From Streptomyces sp. Tue6028 (GTDB lineage: Bacteria > Actinomycetota > Actinomycetes > Streptomycetales > Streptomycetaceae), in contig NZ_MLCE01000003.1 of assembly GCF_002300165.1 (NCBI RefSeq), positions 124,001-188,000 of the forward strand: 64,000 nt of DNA, written 5' to 3'. The translations under genes and the position numbers were made by a program. Positions 15,939 to 24,331 of the stretch are shown one piece after another (the stretch's first letter is position 1; every line of letters begins with the position of its first letter). The notes under the pieces are model-generated. The model saw nothing but the letters and a program-made list of their open reading frames with translations, made no database searches and had not been told where the DNA came from.

Positions 15939-16056
15939 CCGGATCGCGGCAGGTCCGGAAGCTTCCAGGACGAACTCGTCCGGATCTTCACCTGCCGCCT
16001 CTTCCGGGCACGGCCTCACCGCCCATCGCCGCCGTCGCGGCGCGGAGGAGGACTTC

Positions 16057-17313
16057 ATGCACCCCTCGACCACACGGGCAGCCACCGTCTCCCCTGCCCC
16101 CGCGGAGCCGCCCCCCGAGCATCCCGGGGAAGCGCTGTCCGCGCGCTACTACACCGACCCGGCCGTCGCCGAGGCCGAGACCGAGCACATCTTCGCCAGG
16201 TCCTGGCAGCTCGTCTGCCACGAATCCGACCTCCCCGGCCCCGGCGCACGGCTCACCGCCACCGCGGCCGGCCGGGAGGTGCTGGTCGTACGCACCGAGG
16301 ACGGCGGCCTCGCCGCCCACCTGAACGTGTGCCGGCATCGCGGGACCCGCCTGGTCACCGCTCCCGAGCCGTCGGGCAAGGCGATCCGCTGCCCGTACCA
16401 CGGCTGGACCTACAAACTGGACGGCCGGCTCGTCGGCGCCCCCGAAGCACGGCGGATCCCCTGCCTGGACAAGCCCCGGCTCGGACTGCACCCGGTCAAC
16501 GTGGAGTCCTTCCTCGGGTTCGTCTTCGTCAATCTCGACATGGAGGCGACCCCGCTCGCCGAGACCTGCGCCGGGCTCGCCGAGGCCGTCGGCCGCTACG
16601 CTGGGGACGGCCTCGTGCCCGTCGGCAAGCACCGCATCCACGACGTGGCGCACGGCGAGGAGCAGAACGCCAACTGGAAGGTGATCGTCGACAACTACCT
16701 GGAGGGCTATCACGTCCCCGTGGCCCACCCCGCGCTGATGCGTCTGCTCGACTACCAGGCGTACACGGTGGACGTCCAGGAGAACTACGTCCTGTTCGAG
16801 TCGCCGCTGCGCGACAAGCCGTCCTCGAACTGGACGGAGCGGCTCTACCAGCGCCTCGCGACCCCCATGCCGGGCCTCTCCGAGGACGACCGGCGCGTCT
16901 GGCGCTACGCCGTGATCTACCCCAACACGCTCATCGACTTCTACCCTGACCACGTGCTCGCGTGGACCGCCCTGCCCACCGCCCAGGACCGGGCGGCGAT
17001 TCCCGGTGCCTTCTACACCCGGCACGGGGAGAGCGTCCGCACCAGGCTGGCCCGGCGGCTGAACATCCACATCGGCTGGGTCACCAACGACGAGGACGCC
17101 GAGCTGGTCGAGCGGGTGCAGGCCGGACTGCGCACGCCCGGGTTCGAGCCGGGGCCGCTGTCACAGCGCGAGGCCGCCGTCGGGTGGTTCGCCCGCCGGG
17201 TCAGGGACGACCTGGAGGGCCACATCGCGCCCCCGGGCGGACGCGACCGCAACGGCCCGACCCCGCCCCGCGCCGGACGCGACGGGCACGCCCCGCACGG
17301 AGACGGCCGGTGA
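16057..17313 (+). CDS. Rieske non-heme iron oxygenase (alpha subunit), quaternary-amine-demethylase-like
   Basis: 418 residues from ATG 16057, with GGAGGAGG just upstream. The Rieske cluster ligands are C92-R-H94 and C112-P-Y-H115. The mononuclear iron site follows NWKVIVDN as E216-G-Y-H219-x4-H224. The bridging residue between the two centres is Glu rather than the Asp of naphthalene-dioxygenase-type enzymes; from memory, carnitine monooxygenase CntA also has Glu here. This points to the group acting on N-methylated or quaternary amines such as carnitine, glycine betaine or stachydrine. The C-terminal 40 residues are a charged, Pro-rich tail. No dedicated reductase of the usual plant-ferredoxin/flavin type is in the cluster; the divergent NuoF-like protein and ferredoxin are candidates. 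Oxygenase family is firm; substrate unknown. Confidence 0.92.
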   Translation: MHPSTTRAATVSPAPAEPPPEHPGEALSARYYTDPAVAEAETEHIFARSWQLVCHESDLPGPGARLTATAAGREVLVVRTEDGGLAAHLNVCRHRGTRLVTAPEPSGKAIRCPYHGWTYKLDGRLVGAPEARRIPCLDKPRLGLHPVNVESFLGFVFVNLDMEATPLAETCAGLAEAVGRYAGDGLVPVGKHRIHDVAHGEEQNANWKVIVDNYLEGYHVPVAHPALMRLLDYQAYTVDVQENYVLFESPLRDKPSSNWTERLYQRLATPMPGLSEDDRRVWRYAVIYPNTLIDFYPDHVLAWTALPTAQDRAAIPGAFYTRHGESVRTRLARRLNIHIGWVTNDEDAELVERVQAGLRTPGFEPGPLSQREAAVGWFARRVRDDLEGHIAPPGGRDRNGPTPPRAGRDGHAPHGDGR

Positions 17314-17501
17314 CGCCCCGCCGTACGGCCGCCGCGCCGCGCCACCGGTACGCCGTACTCCCCCCGTCGGGCTTACCGCGCGTGAGCTGACACCCTCGCA
17401 CCCTCCCCAGACCGGTCTTCACTACGGAGTCAGGGCCTCCGTGAGCCGACCAGCCGGTCCCGCCCTGGAGTTGTGCCGTTCCTCGACGGAGAGGACGTTC
17501 C

Positions 17502-18626
17502 ATGTCCCCCGAGGTACCCCCACCGACCCGGCGCGCCCTCCTGCGGGCAGGCGCCTGCGGTCTGCTGGGCGCCGCGGTCGGCGGCTGCGGGTTCATGCCC
17601 GCGAAGAAGCCCGACGCAAAGGAGCTCGCGCCGGTCCAGGCGCGCGTCGACGGCGATCTCGTCTACTTCAACTGGGCCGACTTCGTCGACCCGTCCGTGT
17701 TCAAGGGCTTCGAGAAGGAGTACGGCGTCAGGGTCGTCCAGTCGAACTTCGACTCGATGGAAGGCATGGTCGCCAAGCTCAACGCCGGCAACCGCTACGA
17801 CATCGTCTTCCCGACCGCCAAATGGGCCCAGCGCCTGGTCCGCGGCGGCAGACTGCGCCGCATCGACCACTCCCAGCTCACCAACGCGCACGCCGTCTTC
17901 GGCGCGCACGCCTACTTCACCGACCCCTGGTACGACCCCGGCTCCGCGCACACCGTCCCCTTCACCGCGTACAAGACCGGCATCGGCTGGCGCCGCGACC
18001 GGATCGGCGACCTGAGCGGATCCTGGAAGGATCTGTGGAACGACCGCGCCAGGGGCAAGGTCTTCCTGCTGGACGACCGCGACGAGGTCCTCGGCATGGG
18101 CGCCCTCGCCCTCGGCCTGGACGTCAGCACCGGAGACACCGGCGACCTCGACCGCATCACCTCGCTGCTCGGCACCCTGCGCCCGCGACTGCGCGGTTTC
18201 TCCAGCGACAGCTACAACAACCTCCTCAACGGCAACGCCGTCATGACGCAGGCGTGGAGCGGCGACATGGCCGCCATGCTCAACCAGGCCAAGGACCCCT
18301 CCGTGTTCGGCTTCGAGGCCCCCAAGGAGGGCACGCCGATCAACTCCGACTGCTACGCCATCCCCTGGAACGCCCCCCACCCGGGCACCGCGATGCTCTT
18401 CATCGACTACATGCTCCGGCCGGAGAACGTGAAGAAGAACATCGAGTACATCGGCTATCCGATGCCGGTGGCCGGCTCCGAGAAGGTCTACGCCGACCTG
18501 GTCAAACCCTTCCCCGAGTGCCTCGTCACCGAGGAGGACCTGAAGGCGGACCTGTTCTTCCGCAACGGCGGCCGCGCGGCGGAGGACGCCCGCGACACCG
18601 CCTGGACCCATGTGAAGGCGGGCTGA
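17502..18626 (+). CDS. ABC importer substrate-binding lipoprotein, PotD-like
   Basis: 374 residues. The N-terminus has twin arginines (R10-R11), a hydrophobic core and a lipobox ending at C29 (AAVGGC), so it is probably Tat-exported and lipid-anchored. The mature part has PotD/PotF features: LVYFNWADFVDPSVFKGFEKEYGV, FDSMEGMVAKL..YDIVFPTA, PFTAYKTGIGWR and NSDCYAIPWNAPHPGTAMLFIDYML. It captures a cationic amine outside the membrane for the permease encoded next. The ribosome-binding site is GGAGAGGA. The gap from the Rieske gene is 188 bp without a clear terminator, so it may be co-transcribed or have its own promoter. Polyamine versus quaternary amine specificity cannot be told. Confidence 0.9.
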   Translation: MSPEVPPPTRRALLRAGACGLLGAAVGGCGFMPAKKPDAKELAPVQARVDGDLVYFNWADFVDPSVFKGFEKEYGVRVVQSNFDSMEGMVAKLNAGNRYDIVFPTAKWAQRLVRGGRLRRIDHSQLTNAHAVFGAHAYFTDPWYDPGSAHTVPFTAYKTGIGWRRDRIGDLSGSWKDLWNDRARGKVFLLDDRDEVLGMGALALGLDVSTGDTGDLDRITSLLGTLRPRLRGFSSDSYNNLLNGNAVMTQAWSGDMAAMLNQAKDPSVFGFEAPKEGTPINSDCYAIPWNAPHPGTAMLFIDYMLRPENVKKNIEYIGYPMPVAGSEKVYADLVKPFPECLVTEEDLKADLFFRNGGRAAEDARDTAWTHVKAG

Positions 18627-18627
18627 C

Positions 18628-19527
18628 ATGGCACTGCTGCGCCCCTCCTCGCGCTCCCGCCGCCGCGGCCCGGACGCCACCGGCACCCGCATGTGGACCT
18701 GGTTCATGCTGCCCGGCACCCTGTGGATGACCGGATTCCTGATCGCCTCGCTGGTGCTCGTCGCCGTCCTCGCGGTCGGCACCACCGACGATCTCGGCAA
18801 CCCGCGCTTCGGCTTCGACCTGGCCGGCGTACGCGCCCTCGCCGACCCCGCCTACACCGAGGTCCTGGCACGCTCCCTCGGCTACGCCCTGCTGACCTGT
18901 GCGGTCTGCCTGCTGATCGCCTACCCGGTGGCGTACACCATCGCCCTGCACGGCGGTCGCTACAAGCACGCGCTGATCGCCGCGATCGTGGTGCCCTTCT
19001 TCGCCAACTATCTGGTCCGGATGTACGGCTGGTCGGTCGTCCTGTCGGACGACGGTCCCCTCTTGCGGGCGCTGCGCGCGGTGGGACTGGCCGACGGCGA
19101 CACCAAGATCCTCAACACCGGCGTCGGCGTGGTCGCGGGACTCGTCTACGGCTTCGTCGTCTTCATGATCATCCCCTTGTACGCGGCGCTGGAACGGCTG
19201 GACGTCTCCCTCATCGAGGCCGGCCGCGACCTCTACGGCGGCCCCGTCCGGACGTTCTTCTTCGTCACCCTGCCCGCGACCCGGCAGGGCGCGGCGGCCG
19301 GACTCGTGCTGGTCTTCCTGCCCGCCATGGGCGACTTCGTCAGCGCACAGCTCATGGGAGGACCGGACCAGATCATGATCGGCAACCTCATCCAGGACAA
19401 GTTCTTCCAGGGCCAGAACTGGCCCCTCGGATCCGCGCTCACCATGCTGCTGATGCTGGTCCTGCTGATCGGGATGCTCGGCTACCTGCGGCGCACCCGC
19501 AAGGACGAGGCGGAGGCCCGCCGATGA
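18628..19527 (+). CDS. ABC importer permease, PotB-like
   Basis: 299 residues, ATG one base after the PotD-like stop. Six transmembrane helices are visible: about residues 28-50, 86-108, 115-140, 170-195, 223-245 and 270-290. The cytoplasmic EAA loop reads IEAGRDLYGGPVRTFFFVTLPATRQG, the contact site for the ATPase. It forms the membrane channel with the PotC-like subunit. An N-terminal basic tail (RPSSRSRRRGP) precedes the first helix. Its stop overlaps the next start (ATGA), indicating translational coupling. Confidence 0.92.
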   Translation: MALLRPSSRSRRRGPDATGTRMWTWFMLPGTLWMTGFLIASLVLVAVLAVGTTDDLGNPRFGFDLAGVRALADPAYTEVLARSLGYALLTCAVCLLIAYPVAYTIALHGGRYKHALIAAIVVPFFANYLVRMYGWSVVLSDDGPLLRALRAVGLADGDTKILNTGVGVVAGLVYGFVVFMIIPLYAALERLDVSLIEAGRDLYGGPVRTFFFVTLPATRQGAAAGLVLVFLPAMGDFVSAQLMGGPDQIMIGNLIQDKFFQGQNWPLGSALTMLLMLVLLIGMLGYLRRTRKDEAEARR

Positions 19528-20405
19528 CCCTGCTCAAACTGCCCTCCGCCAAAGCGCCGACCCGCCCGGCCGCCCGAACCCGCGCCCGGCGCGGACGTGC
19601 CGACCGCCGGCCCCGCGTCCTCATCGCGGTCACCGCCCTCTTCTTCCTCCTGCTCTACCTGCCCATCGCCGTGGTGGCCCTGTTCTCCTTCAACTCCAAG
19701 AAGTCCCTGACCGTGTTCGGCGGATTCAGCCTGCGCTGGTACCGCACCTTCGCCCACGACGACGTCCTCATCGCGTCCTTGGGCACCAGTCTGCGGATCT
19801 CCCTGGTGGCGATGGCCGGTTCGGTCCTCCTCGGAGTGGCGCTCGCGCTCGGACTGGTCCGCTGCCGCACCCGGCTCGGCTCGCTGGCGGGACTGATCAT
19901 GCTGGTCCCGTTGATCACCCCGGAGATCGTCACGGGCGTCGCGTCGATGCTGCTGTTCAAGGGGCTGGGCGTGGCCCTGTCCACCGGCACGGTGATGCTC
20001 GCCGAGATCACCTTCTCGATCTCCTACGTCACCGTCATCCTGCGCTCCCGGGTCGCCGCACTGAACCCGGAGGTGGAGGAGGCCGCGATGGACCTCGGCG
20101 CCACCCGCTGGCAGGCGGTCCGCCTGGTCACCCTGCCGGCCCTGTTGCCCGCCGTGCTCGCCTCCGCCGTGCTGATCTTCGCGCTCGTCTTCGACGACTT
20201 CGTCCTCGCCTACTTCACCACCGGCGTCGACCCCCAGCCGCTGTCGGTGCGGATCTACTCGGCCATCCGCTTCGGGGTGCAGCCCACGATCAACGCGGTC
20301 GGCACGCTGATGCTCGCGGGATCCATCTGCCTGATCGCCCTGGCCCTGTTCATCCCGCGCCTCTTCGGCCGCCGCGGCGGCCTCGACATCCTCTCCGGAG
20401 AGTGA
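19524..20405 (+). CDS. ABC importer permease, PotC-like
   Basis: 293 residues from ATG 19524, overlapping the PotB-like stop. The open frame extends far upstream but inside the previous gene. Six helices are seen; the first is LIAVTALFFLLLYLPIAVVALF, and SFNSKKSLTVFGGFSLRWY is the usual periplasmic loop of PotC/PotI. The EAA loop is VEEAAMDLGATRWQAVRLVTLP. Later helices include VLIFALVFDDFVLAYF and LMLAGSICLIALALFI. It pairs with the PotB-like protein. The extra-long basic N-terminus (about 35 residues, RPAARTRARRGRADRR) is unusual but common in Streptomyces permeases. Confidence 0.92.
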   Translation: MTLLKLPSAKAPTRPAARTRARRGRADRRPRVLIAVTALFFLLLYLPIAVVALFSFNSKKSLTVFGGFSLRWYRTFAHDDVLIASLGTSLRISLVAMAGSVLLGVALALGLVRCRTRLGSLAGLIMLVPLITPEIVTGVASMLLFKGLGVALSTGTVMLAEITFSISYVTVILRSRVAALNPEVEEAAMDLGATRWQAVRLVTLPALLPAVLASAVLIFALVFDDFVLAYFTTGVDPQPLSVRIYSAIRFGVQPTINAVGTLMLAGSICLIALALFIPRLFGRRGGLDILSGE

Positions 20406-20409
20406 CCCC

Positions 20410-21480
20410 ATGGACGCGACCCCCGCCGTCCGGCTCGAAGGCGTCTCCAAGCAGTTCGCCGACTCCTACGCCGTCCACCACCTGGACCTCGACATCGAGG
20501 CCGGCCACTTCTTCTCCCTGCTCGGCCCCTCCGGCTGCGGCAAGACCACCTCGCTGCGCATGATCGGCGGGTTCAGCGACCCCACCGAGGGCTCGGTGCT
20601 GCTCGCCGGCGAGGACGTCACCGCGCTGCCGCCGAACAAGCGCAACGTCAACACCGTCTTCCAGAGCTACGCGCTGTTCGACCACCTGAGCATCACCGAC
20701 AACGTCGCCTTCGGCCTCAAGCGCAAGGGCGTGGCCAAGGCGGAGATCCGCCGGCGCGTCGGCGAGATGCTGGAGCTGGTCCAGCTCGACGGGCTGGCCG
20801 ACCGCAAGCCCCGTACGCTGTCCGGCGGCCAGCGCCAGCGCGTCGCCCTCGCCCGCGCGCTCGTCAATCGTCCGGCCGTCCTCCTCCTCGACGAGCCGCT
20901 CGCCGCCCTCGACCTGAAGCTGCGCCGGCAGATGCAGGTGGAGCTGAAGCAGATCCAGCGAGAGGTCGGCATCACCTTCGTCTTCGTCACCCACGACCAG
21001 GACGAGGCGCTGACCATGTCCGACCGGATCGCGGTGATGAACAAGGGCCGCATCGAGCAGTGCGGCACCCCCGAGGACATCTACGAGCACCCCGCCACCC
21101 GCTTCGTCGCGTCCTTCATGGGCACCTCCAACCTGATGACCGGCACCTACCGCGGCGGTGAGGTCGCCCTCGATCAGGGGCCCGCCCTCGCGGTCGGTCC
21201 CCGCAGCGACATCGCCGACGGCTCCGCGGTCAGCGTGTCCGTGCGCCCCGAGAAGATCTGGCTGTCCGACTTCGAGCCGGGCATGTCGAAGCTGCGCGGG
21301 GTGCTCCGCGACACCGTCTACAGCGGCCCGACCACCACCTATCTGATCGAACTCGCCCCGGGCGTCACGCTGTCGGTGCTGGAGCAGAACACGGCCCGCG
21401 CGCGCATGGAGGACCGCTGGAGCGGTGGCGAGTCGGTGGAGTTCGGCTGGCGGCCCGAGCACTGTCTCGTGCTGGCCTGA
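20410..21480 (+). CDS. ABC importer ATP-binding subunit, PotA-like
   Basis: 356 residues. Walker A GPSGCGKTT, Q-loop FQSYALFDHLSITDNVAFGL, signature LSGGQRQRVALARAL, Walker B VLLLDEPLAALD and H-loop VTHDQDEAL are all intact. The C-terminal third is a TOBE domain (VSVRPEKIWLSD..VYSGPTTTYLIEL), typical of polyamine, iron and opine importers. It energises the PotBC-like pore. The start is 4 bp after the PotC-like stop. The operon PotD-B-C-A is complete, so the importer is probably functional. Confidence 0.93.
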   Translation: MDATPAVRLEGVSKQFADSYAVHHLDLDIEAGHFFSLLGPSGCGKTTSLRMIGGFSDPTEGSVLLAGEDVTALPPNKRNVNTVFQSYALFDHLSITDNVAFGLKRKGVAKAEIRRRVGEMLELVQLDGLADRKPRTLSGGQRQRVALARALVNRPAVLLLDEPLAALDLKLRRQMQVELKQIQREVGITFVFVTHDQDEALTMSDRIAVMNKGRIEQCGTPEDIYEHPATRFVASFMGTSNLMTGTYRGGEVALDQGPALAVGPRSDIADGSAVSVSVRPEKIWLSDFEPGMSKLRGVLRDTVYSGPTTTYLIELAPGVTLSVLEQNTARARMEDRWSGGESVEFGWRPEHCLVLA

Positions 21481-21524
21481 ACCCGCCGCGCCCCGAATCC
21501 GCCGCACCGAGGAAAGCGAAGCTG

Positions 21525-22844
21525 ATGCATCACGACGTGATCGTGCTCGGCGCCGGTCTTGCCGGGCTCGCCGCCGCCCGCGACCTGGCCGCCGCCGGCA
21601 CCGACGTACTCGTCCTGGAGGCGCGGGACCGCGTCGGCGGCCGGGTCGAGCAGACCCGTACGCCCGACGGCCGCACCGTCCAACTGGGCGGCGAAGTGGT
21701 GGGCCACGGGCACACCGCCTACCTTCACCTGGCCAAGGAACTGGGCCTCGAACTGGTCCCCAGCTATGTCGCCGAGCCCGGCCGTATCACCCGGGCCACG
21801 CCGGAGGGCCGCTCGGCCGGTGATCCGCCGCACTGGTTCGGTCCCGGCGACGCGGCACTGCACGAGCGGCTCGGCGCGGAGTTCACCGCCCTGGCCGCCG
21901 GCGTGGATCCTGACGACCCCTGGTCGCATCCGGACGCCGCCGCCCTGGACCGGCTGTCCGTGGCCGGCTGGCTGCGTTCCCGGCAGGCCACACCGGCGGT
22001 CGTCCGTCTGTGGGACATCGGCCAACTCGCCCTGGCCGGTGGCTCCTACGAGCGGATCTCGCTGCTGGCCGCACTGCGCAAGAGCGCGGCGGTACCCGGC
22101 TCCGGCACGGGCGACTACGACTACGACGACTGGGAGGGACTGCGCCTCGCGGAGGGATCGGCGACGCTCGCCGAGGTCATGGCCCGCGAACTGGGGCCGC
22201 GCATCCGGCTCGGCTCCCCCGTCGCCGCCCTGGACATACGCCCCGGCAGCTGCTCCGTGCGCCTGGTCACCGGCGAGGTCCTCACCGCGGCGGCCGTGGT
22301 GAGCGCCCTGCCCGTGGGACCGCTGCGGGACGTGGCCGTCAGCGGTGTGAGCGAGGCCCGCCTCGCCTCCCTGCACCGGCAACGCCACGCGACGGCCGCC
22401 AAGTTCGCGGCCGTCTACGATCGTCCCTTCTGGCACGCCGCCGGTCTGAACGGCCTCTCCGAGTCGGAGGGCGTACTGGGCAGCACCTGGCCGCAGAACG
22501 AAGGCGTCCTGTCGGCCCTGATCCCGCCCGAGCGCTACGGCGTCCTGCTCGGCACCCCGCCGCATCTGCGCACTCCCGAGCTGCTCGCCGAGATGGCCGT
22601 CATGTTCGGCGACGAGGCGCTGCGGCCGGCCGCCTGCCATCTGCGGCTGTGGGGCACCGACCCGTGGACCCAGGGCTACGTCACCCAGTGGCCGCCGGGC
22701 GAGGTCATGGCGGTCGGTCCGCTCCACGGAACGCACGAACCGCCGTTCTACGTCTGCGGCTCCGACCAGTGGGTCGCCGGATACATGGAGGGCGCCGTCC
22801 GCACCGGCCGCGCCGCCGCCGAGGAGGCACTGCGCCGTGGCTGA
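21525..22844 (+). CDS. Flavin-dependent amine oxidase
   Basis: 439 residues from ATG 21525, with GAGGAAAG upstream. The N-terminal FAD dinucleotide motif is VIVLGAGLAGLAAARDL, followed by the ribose-binding acid and GG doublet LEARDRVGGRVEQTRT. The C-terminal FAD segment is YVCGSDQWVAGYMEGAVRTGRAAAEE. A substrate-domain stretch GLNGLSESEGVLGSTWPQN and the late aromatic WTQGYVTQWPPGE fit the MAO/putrescine-oxidase family. No signal peptide, so it is cytoplasmic. It oxidises an amine to an imine/aldehyde with O2 (or another acceptor), releasing ammonia or a smaller amine. The downstream aldehyde dehydrogenase would take the product. The 8-bp overlap between the two genes supports coupled expression. 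Confidence 0.9.
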   Translation: MHHDVIVLGAGLAGLAAARDLAAAGTDVLVLEARDRVGGRVEQTRTPDGRTVQLGGEVVGHGHTAYLHLAKELGLELVPSYVAEPGRITRATPEGRSAGDPPHWFGPGDAALHERLGAEFTALAAGVDPDDPWSHPDAAALDRLSVAGWLRSRQATPAVVRLWDIGQLALAGGSYERISLLAALRKSAAVPGSGTGDYDYDDWEGLRLAEGSATLAEVMARELGPRIRLGSPVAALDIRPGSCSVRLVTGEVLTAAAVVSALPVGPLRDVAVSGVSEARLASLHRQRHATAAKFAAVYDRPFWHAAGLNGLSESEGVLGSTWPQNEGVLSALIPPERYGVLLGTPPHLRTPELLAEMAVMFGDEALRPAACHLRLWGTDPWTQGYVTQWPPGEVMAVGPLHGTHEPPFYVCGSDQWVAGYMEGAVRTGRAAAEEALRRG

Positions 22845-24258
22845 CACCGACCGCCTCAACCACGTGGCCGGCAAGGACGTACCGGCCGCCTCCGGCGCGA
22901 CGCTCCGCCTGGTCGATCCGGCCACCGGACTCCCCCACGGCACCGCCCCGCTCTCCGGCCCCGAGGACGTCGACGCGGCGTGCCGGGCGGCCCGGGACGC
23001 GCTGCCCGGCTGGTCGGCCACGACTCCGGGACAACGGCAGACAGCGCTGCTGCGCATCGCCGACGCCCTGGAGCGGCACGCGGACGTGGTGGCGCACGCC
23101 GAGGTGACCGACACGGGCAAGCCGCGGGCCCTGTTCCTGGCGGACGAACTGCCCGCGATCGTGGATGTGTTGCGGTACTTCGCCGGAGCGGCGCGGAACC
23201 TGCCGGGCGCCGCGGCAACCGAGTACACACCGGGCCGTACGTCGGTGCTGCGGCGCGAGCCGATCGGCGTGTGCGCCCAGATCACGCCGTGGAACTACCC
23301 GCTGATGATGGCCGTGTGGAAGATCGCGCCCGCGCTCGCCGCCGGCAACACCGTCGTCCTCAAACCGTCCGACACCACGCCGTCGTCCGCCACGCTCCTC
23401 GCCGGGCTGGCCGCCGAGCACCTGCCGCCCGGGGTGCTCAACGTGGTGTGCGGCGACCGCGACACCGGACGGTCCCTCGTCGCCCACCCCGAGGTCCGGC
23501 TGGTGGCCGTCACGGGCAGTGTGCGCGCGGGCCGGGAGATCGCCGCGGCCGCGGCCGCCGACCTCAAGCGGCTCCACCTGGAACTGGGCGGCAACGCGCC
23601 GGTGCTGATCCACGAGGACGCCGATCTCGGCGACGCCGTCGAGCAGTTGTCCTCGCTCGCCTTCTACAACGCGGGGCAGGACTGCACGGCGGCGACCAGG
23701 ATCCTGGTCCACCGCGGCGTCCACGACGCCTTCTTGGAGGCGTTCGCAGCCCGTGCCGCACGGCTGCGGCCCGGGGCCCCGGACGAGGAGGACGCCGATT
23801 TCGGGCCGCTCGCCAACGCAGCTCAACTCACGTCTGTGCAAGGGCTGTTGGCCCGACTGCCGGACCATGCGGAGATCGTCACCGGCGGCGCCGCCCTGGA
23901 CCGGCCCGGCTACTTCCACCAGGCCACGGTGATCGCCGGGGCACGTCAGCGGGACGAGATCGTGCAGAGCGAGGTGTTCGGCCCGGTCGTCACCGTCCAG
24001 CCCTTCGCCGACGAGGCGGAAGCATTCCGGAGGGCGAACGACGTGCCCCAGGGCCTCGCCGCGAGCGTCTGGACGCGCGACCACGACCGGGCCATGCGGG
24101 CGAGCCGGGCGCTCCACACCGGCATCGTCTGGGTCAACACCCACGGCACGACGGTGTCGGAGATGCCGCACGGCGGTGTACGCCACTCCGGCCACGGCAG
24201 CGACCTCTCCCTCACCGGACTGCTCGACTACACGCAGGTCAAGCACGTCATGCTGTGA
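22837..24258 (+). CDS. NAD(P)-dependent aldehyde dehydrogenase, aminobutyraldehyde/betaine-aldehyde type
   Basis: 473 residues from GTG 22837, overlapping the amine oxidase by 8 bp. The catalytic Cys is C283 in YNAGQDCTAATR, and the general base Glu is E249 in LELGGNAPVLI. Cofactor region: QITPWNYPLMMAVWKIAPALAAGNTVVLKPSDTTP and VTGSVRAGREIA. The 'GQDCTA' form (Asp before the Cys) is the form seen in gamma-aminobutyraldehyde and related amino-aldehyde dehydrogenases. It converts the amine-oxidase product to a carboxylic acid, which the divergent ADP-forming CoA ligase could activate. It is the last gene of the rightward unit; a 15-bp repeat array follows. Confidence 0.93.
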   Translation: MADTDRLNHVAGKDVPAASGATLRLVDPATGLPHGTAPLSGPEDVDAACRAARDALPGWSATTPGQRQTALLRIADALERHADVVAHAEVTDTGKPRALFLADELPAIVDVLRYFAGAARNLPGAAATEYTPGRTSVLRREPIGVCAQITPWNYPLMMAVWKIAPALAAGNTVVLKPSDTTPSSATLLAGLAAEHLPPGVLNVVCGDRDTGRSLVAHPEVRLVAVTGSVRAGREIAAAAAADLKRLHLELGGNAPVLIHEDADLGDAVEQLSSLAFYNAGQDCTAATRILVHRGVHDAFLEAFAARAARLRPGAPDEEDADFGPLANAAQLTSVQGLLARLPDHAEIVTGGAALDRPGYFHQATVIAGARQRDEIVQSEVFGPVVTVQPFADEAEAFRRANDVPQGLAASVWTRDHDRAMRASRALHTGIVWVNTHGTTVSEMPHGGVRHSGHGSDLSLTGLLDYTQVKHVML

Positions 24259-24270
24259 CGGCGCCGCCCA

Positions 24271-24330
24271 CGCGGCGCCCGTCCCCGCGGCGCCCGTCCC
24301 CGCGGCGCCCGTCCCCGCGGCGCCCGTCCT
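24271..24330. repeat. Four 15-bp tandem repeats between convergent genes
   Basis: The unit CGCGGCGCCCGTCCC occurs four times without interruption (24271, 24286, 24301, 24316; the last has a changed final base). It fills the gap between the aldehyde dehydrogenase stop and the sigma-CAP stop. Each unit contains the self-complementary GGCGCC, so it might form hairpins and act as a terminator. Confidence 0.85.
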
Positions 24331-24331
24331 C

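Larger units (their letters stand above)
15535..16056. other. Divergent control region between the two catabolic units
   Basis: About 520 bp with no supported gene. The 15540-15860 part is GC-rich with only shadow frames. The 15860-15940 part is distinctly AT-richer and holds two palindromes and a TTGACT element. The 15940-16056 part is the leader of the Rieske gene, ending in GGAGGAGG. Confidence 0.7.

Noticed and set aside
24271..24330. CRISPR-like array
   Set aside because: Units are 15 bp and directly abutting, with no spacers. The 42-bp array at 56.9 kb likewise has no unique spacers, and no cas gene is present.
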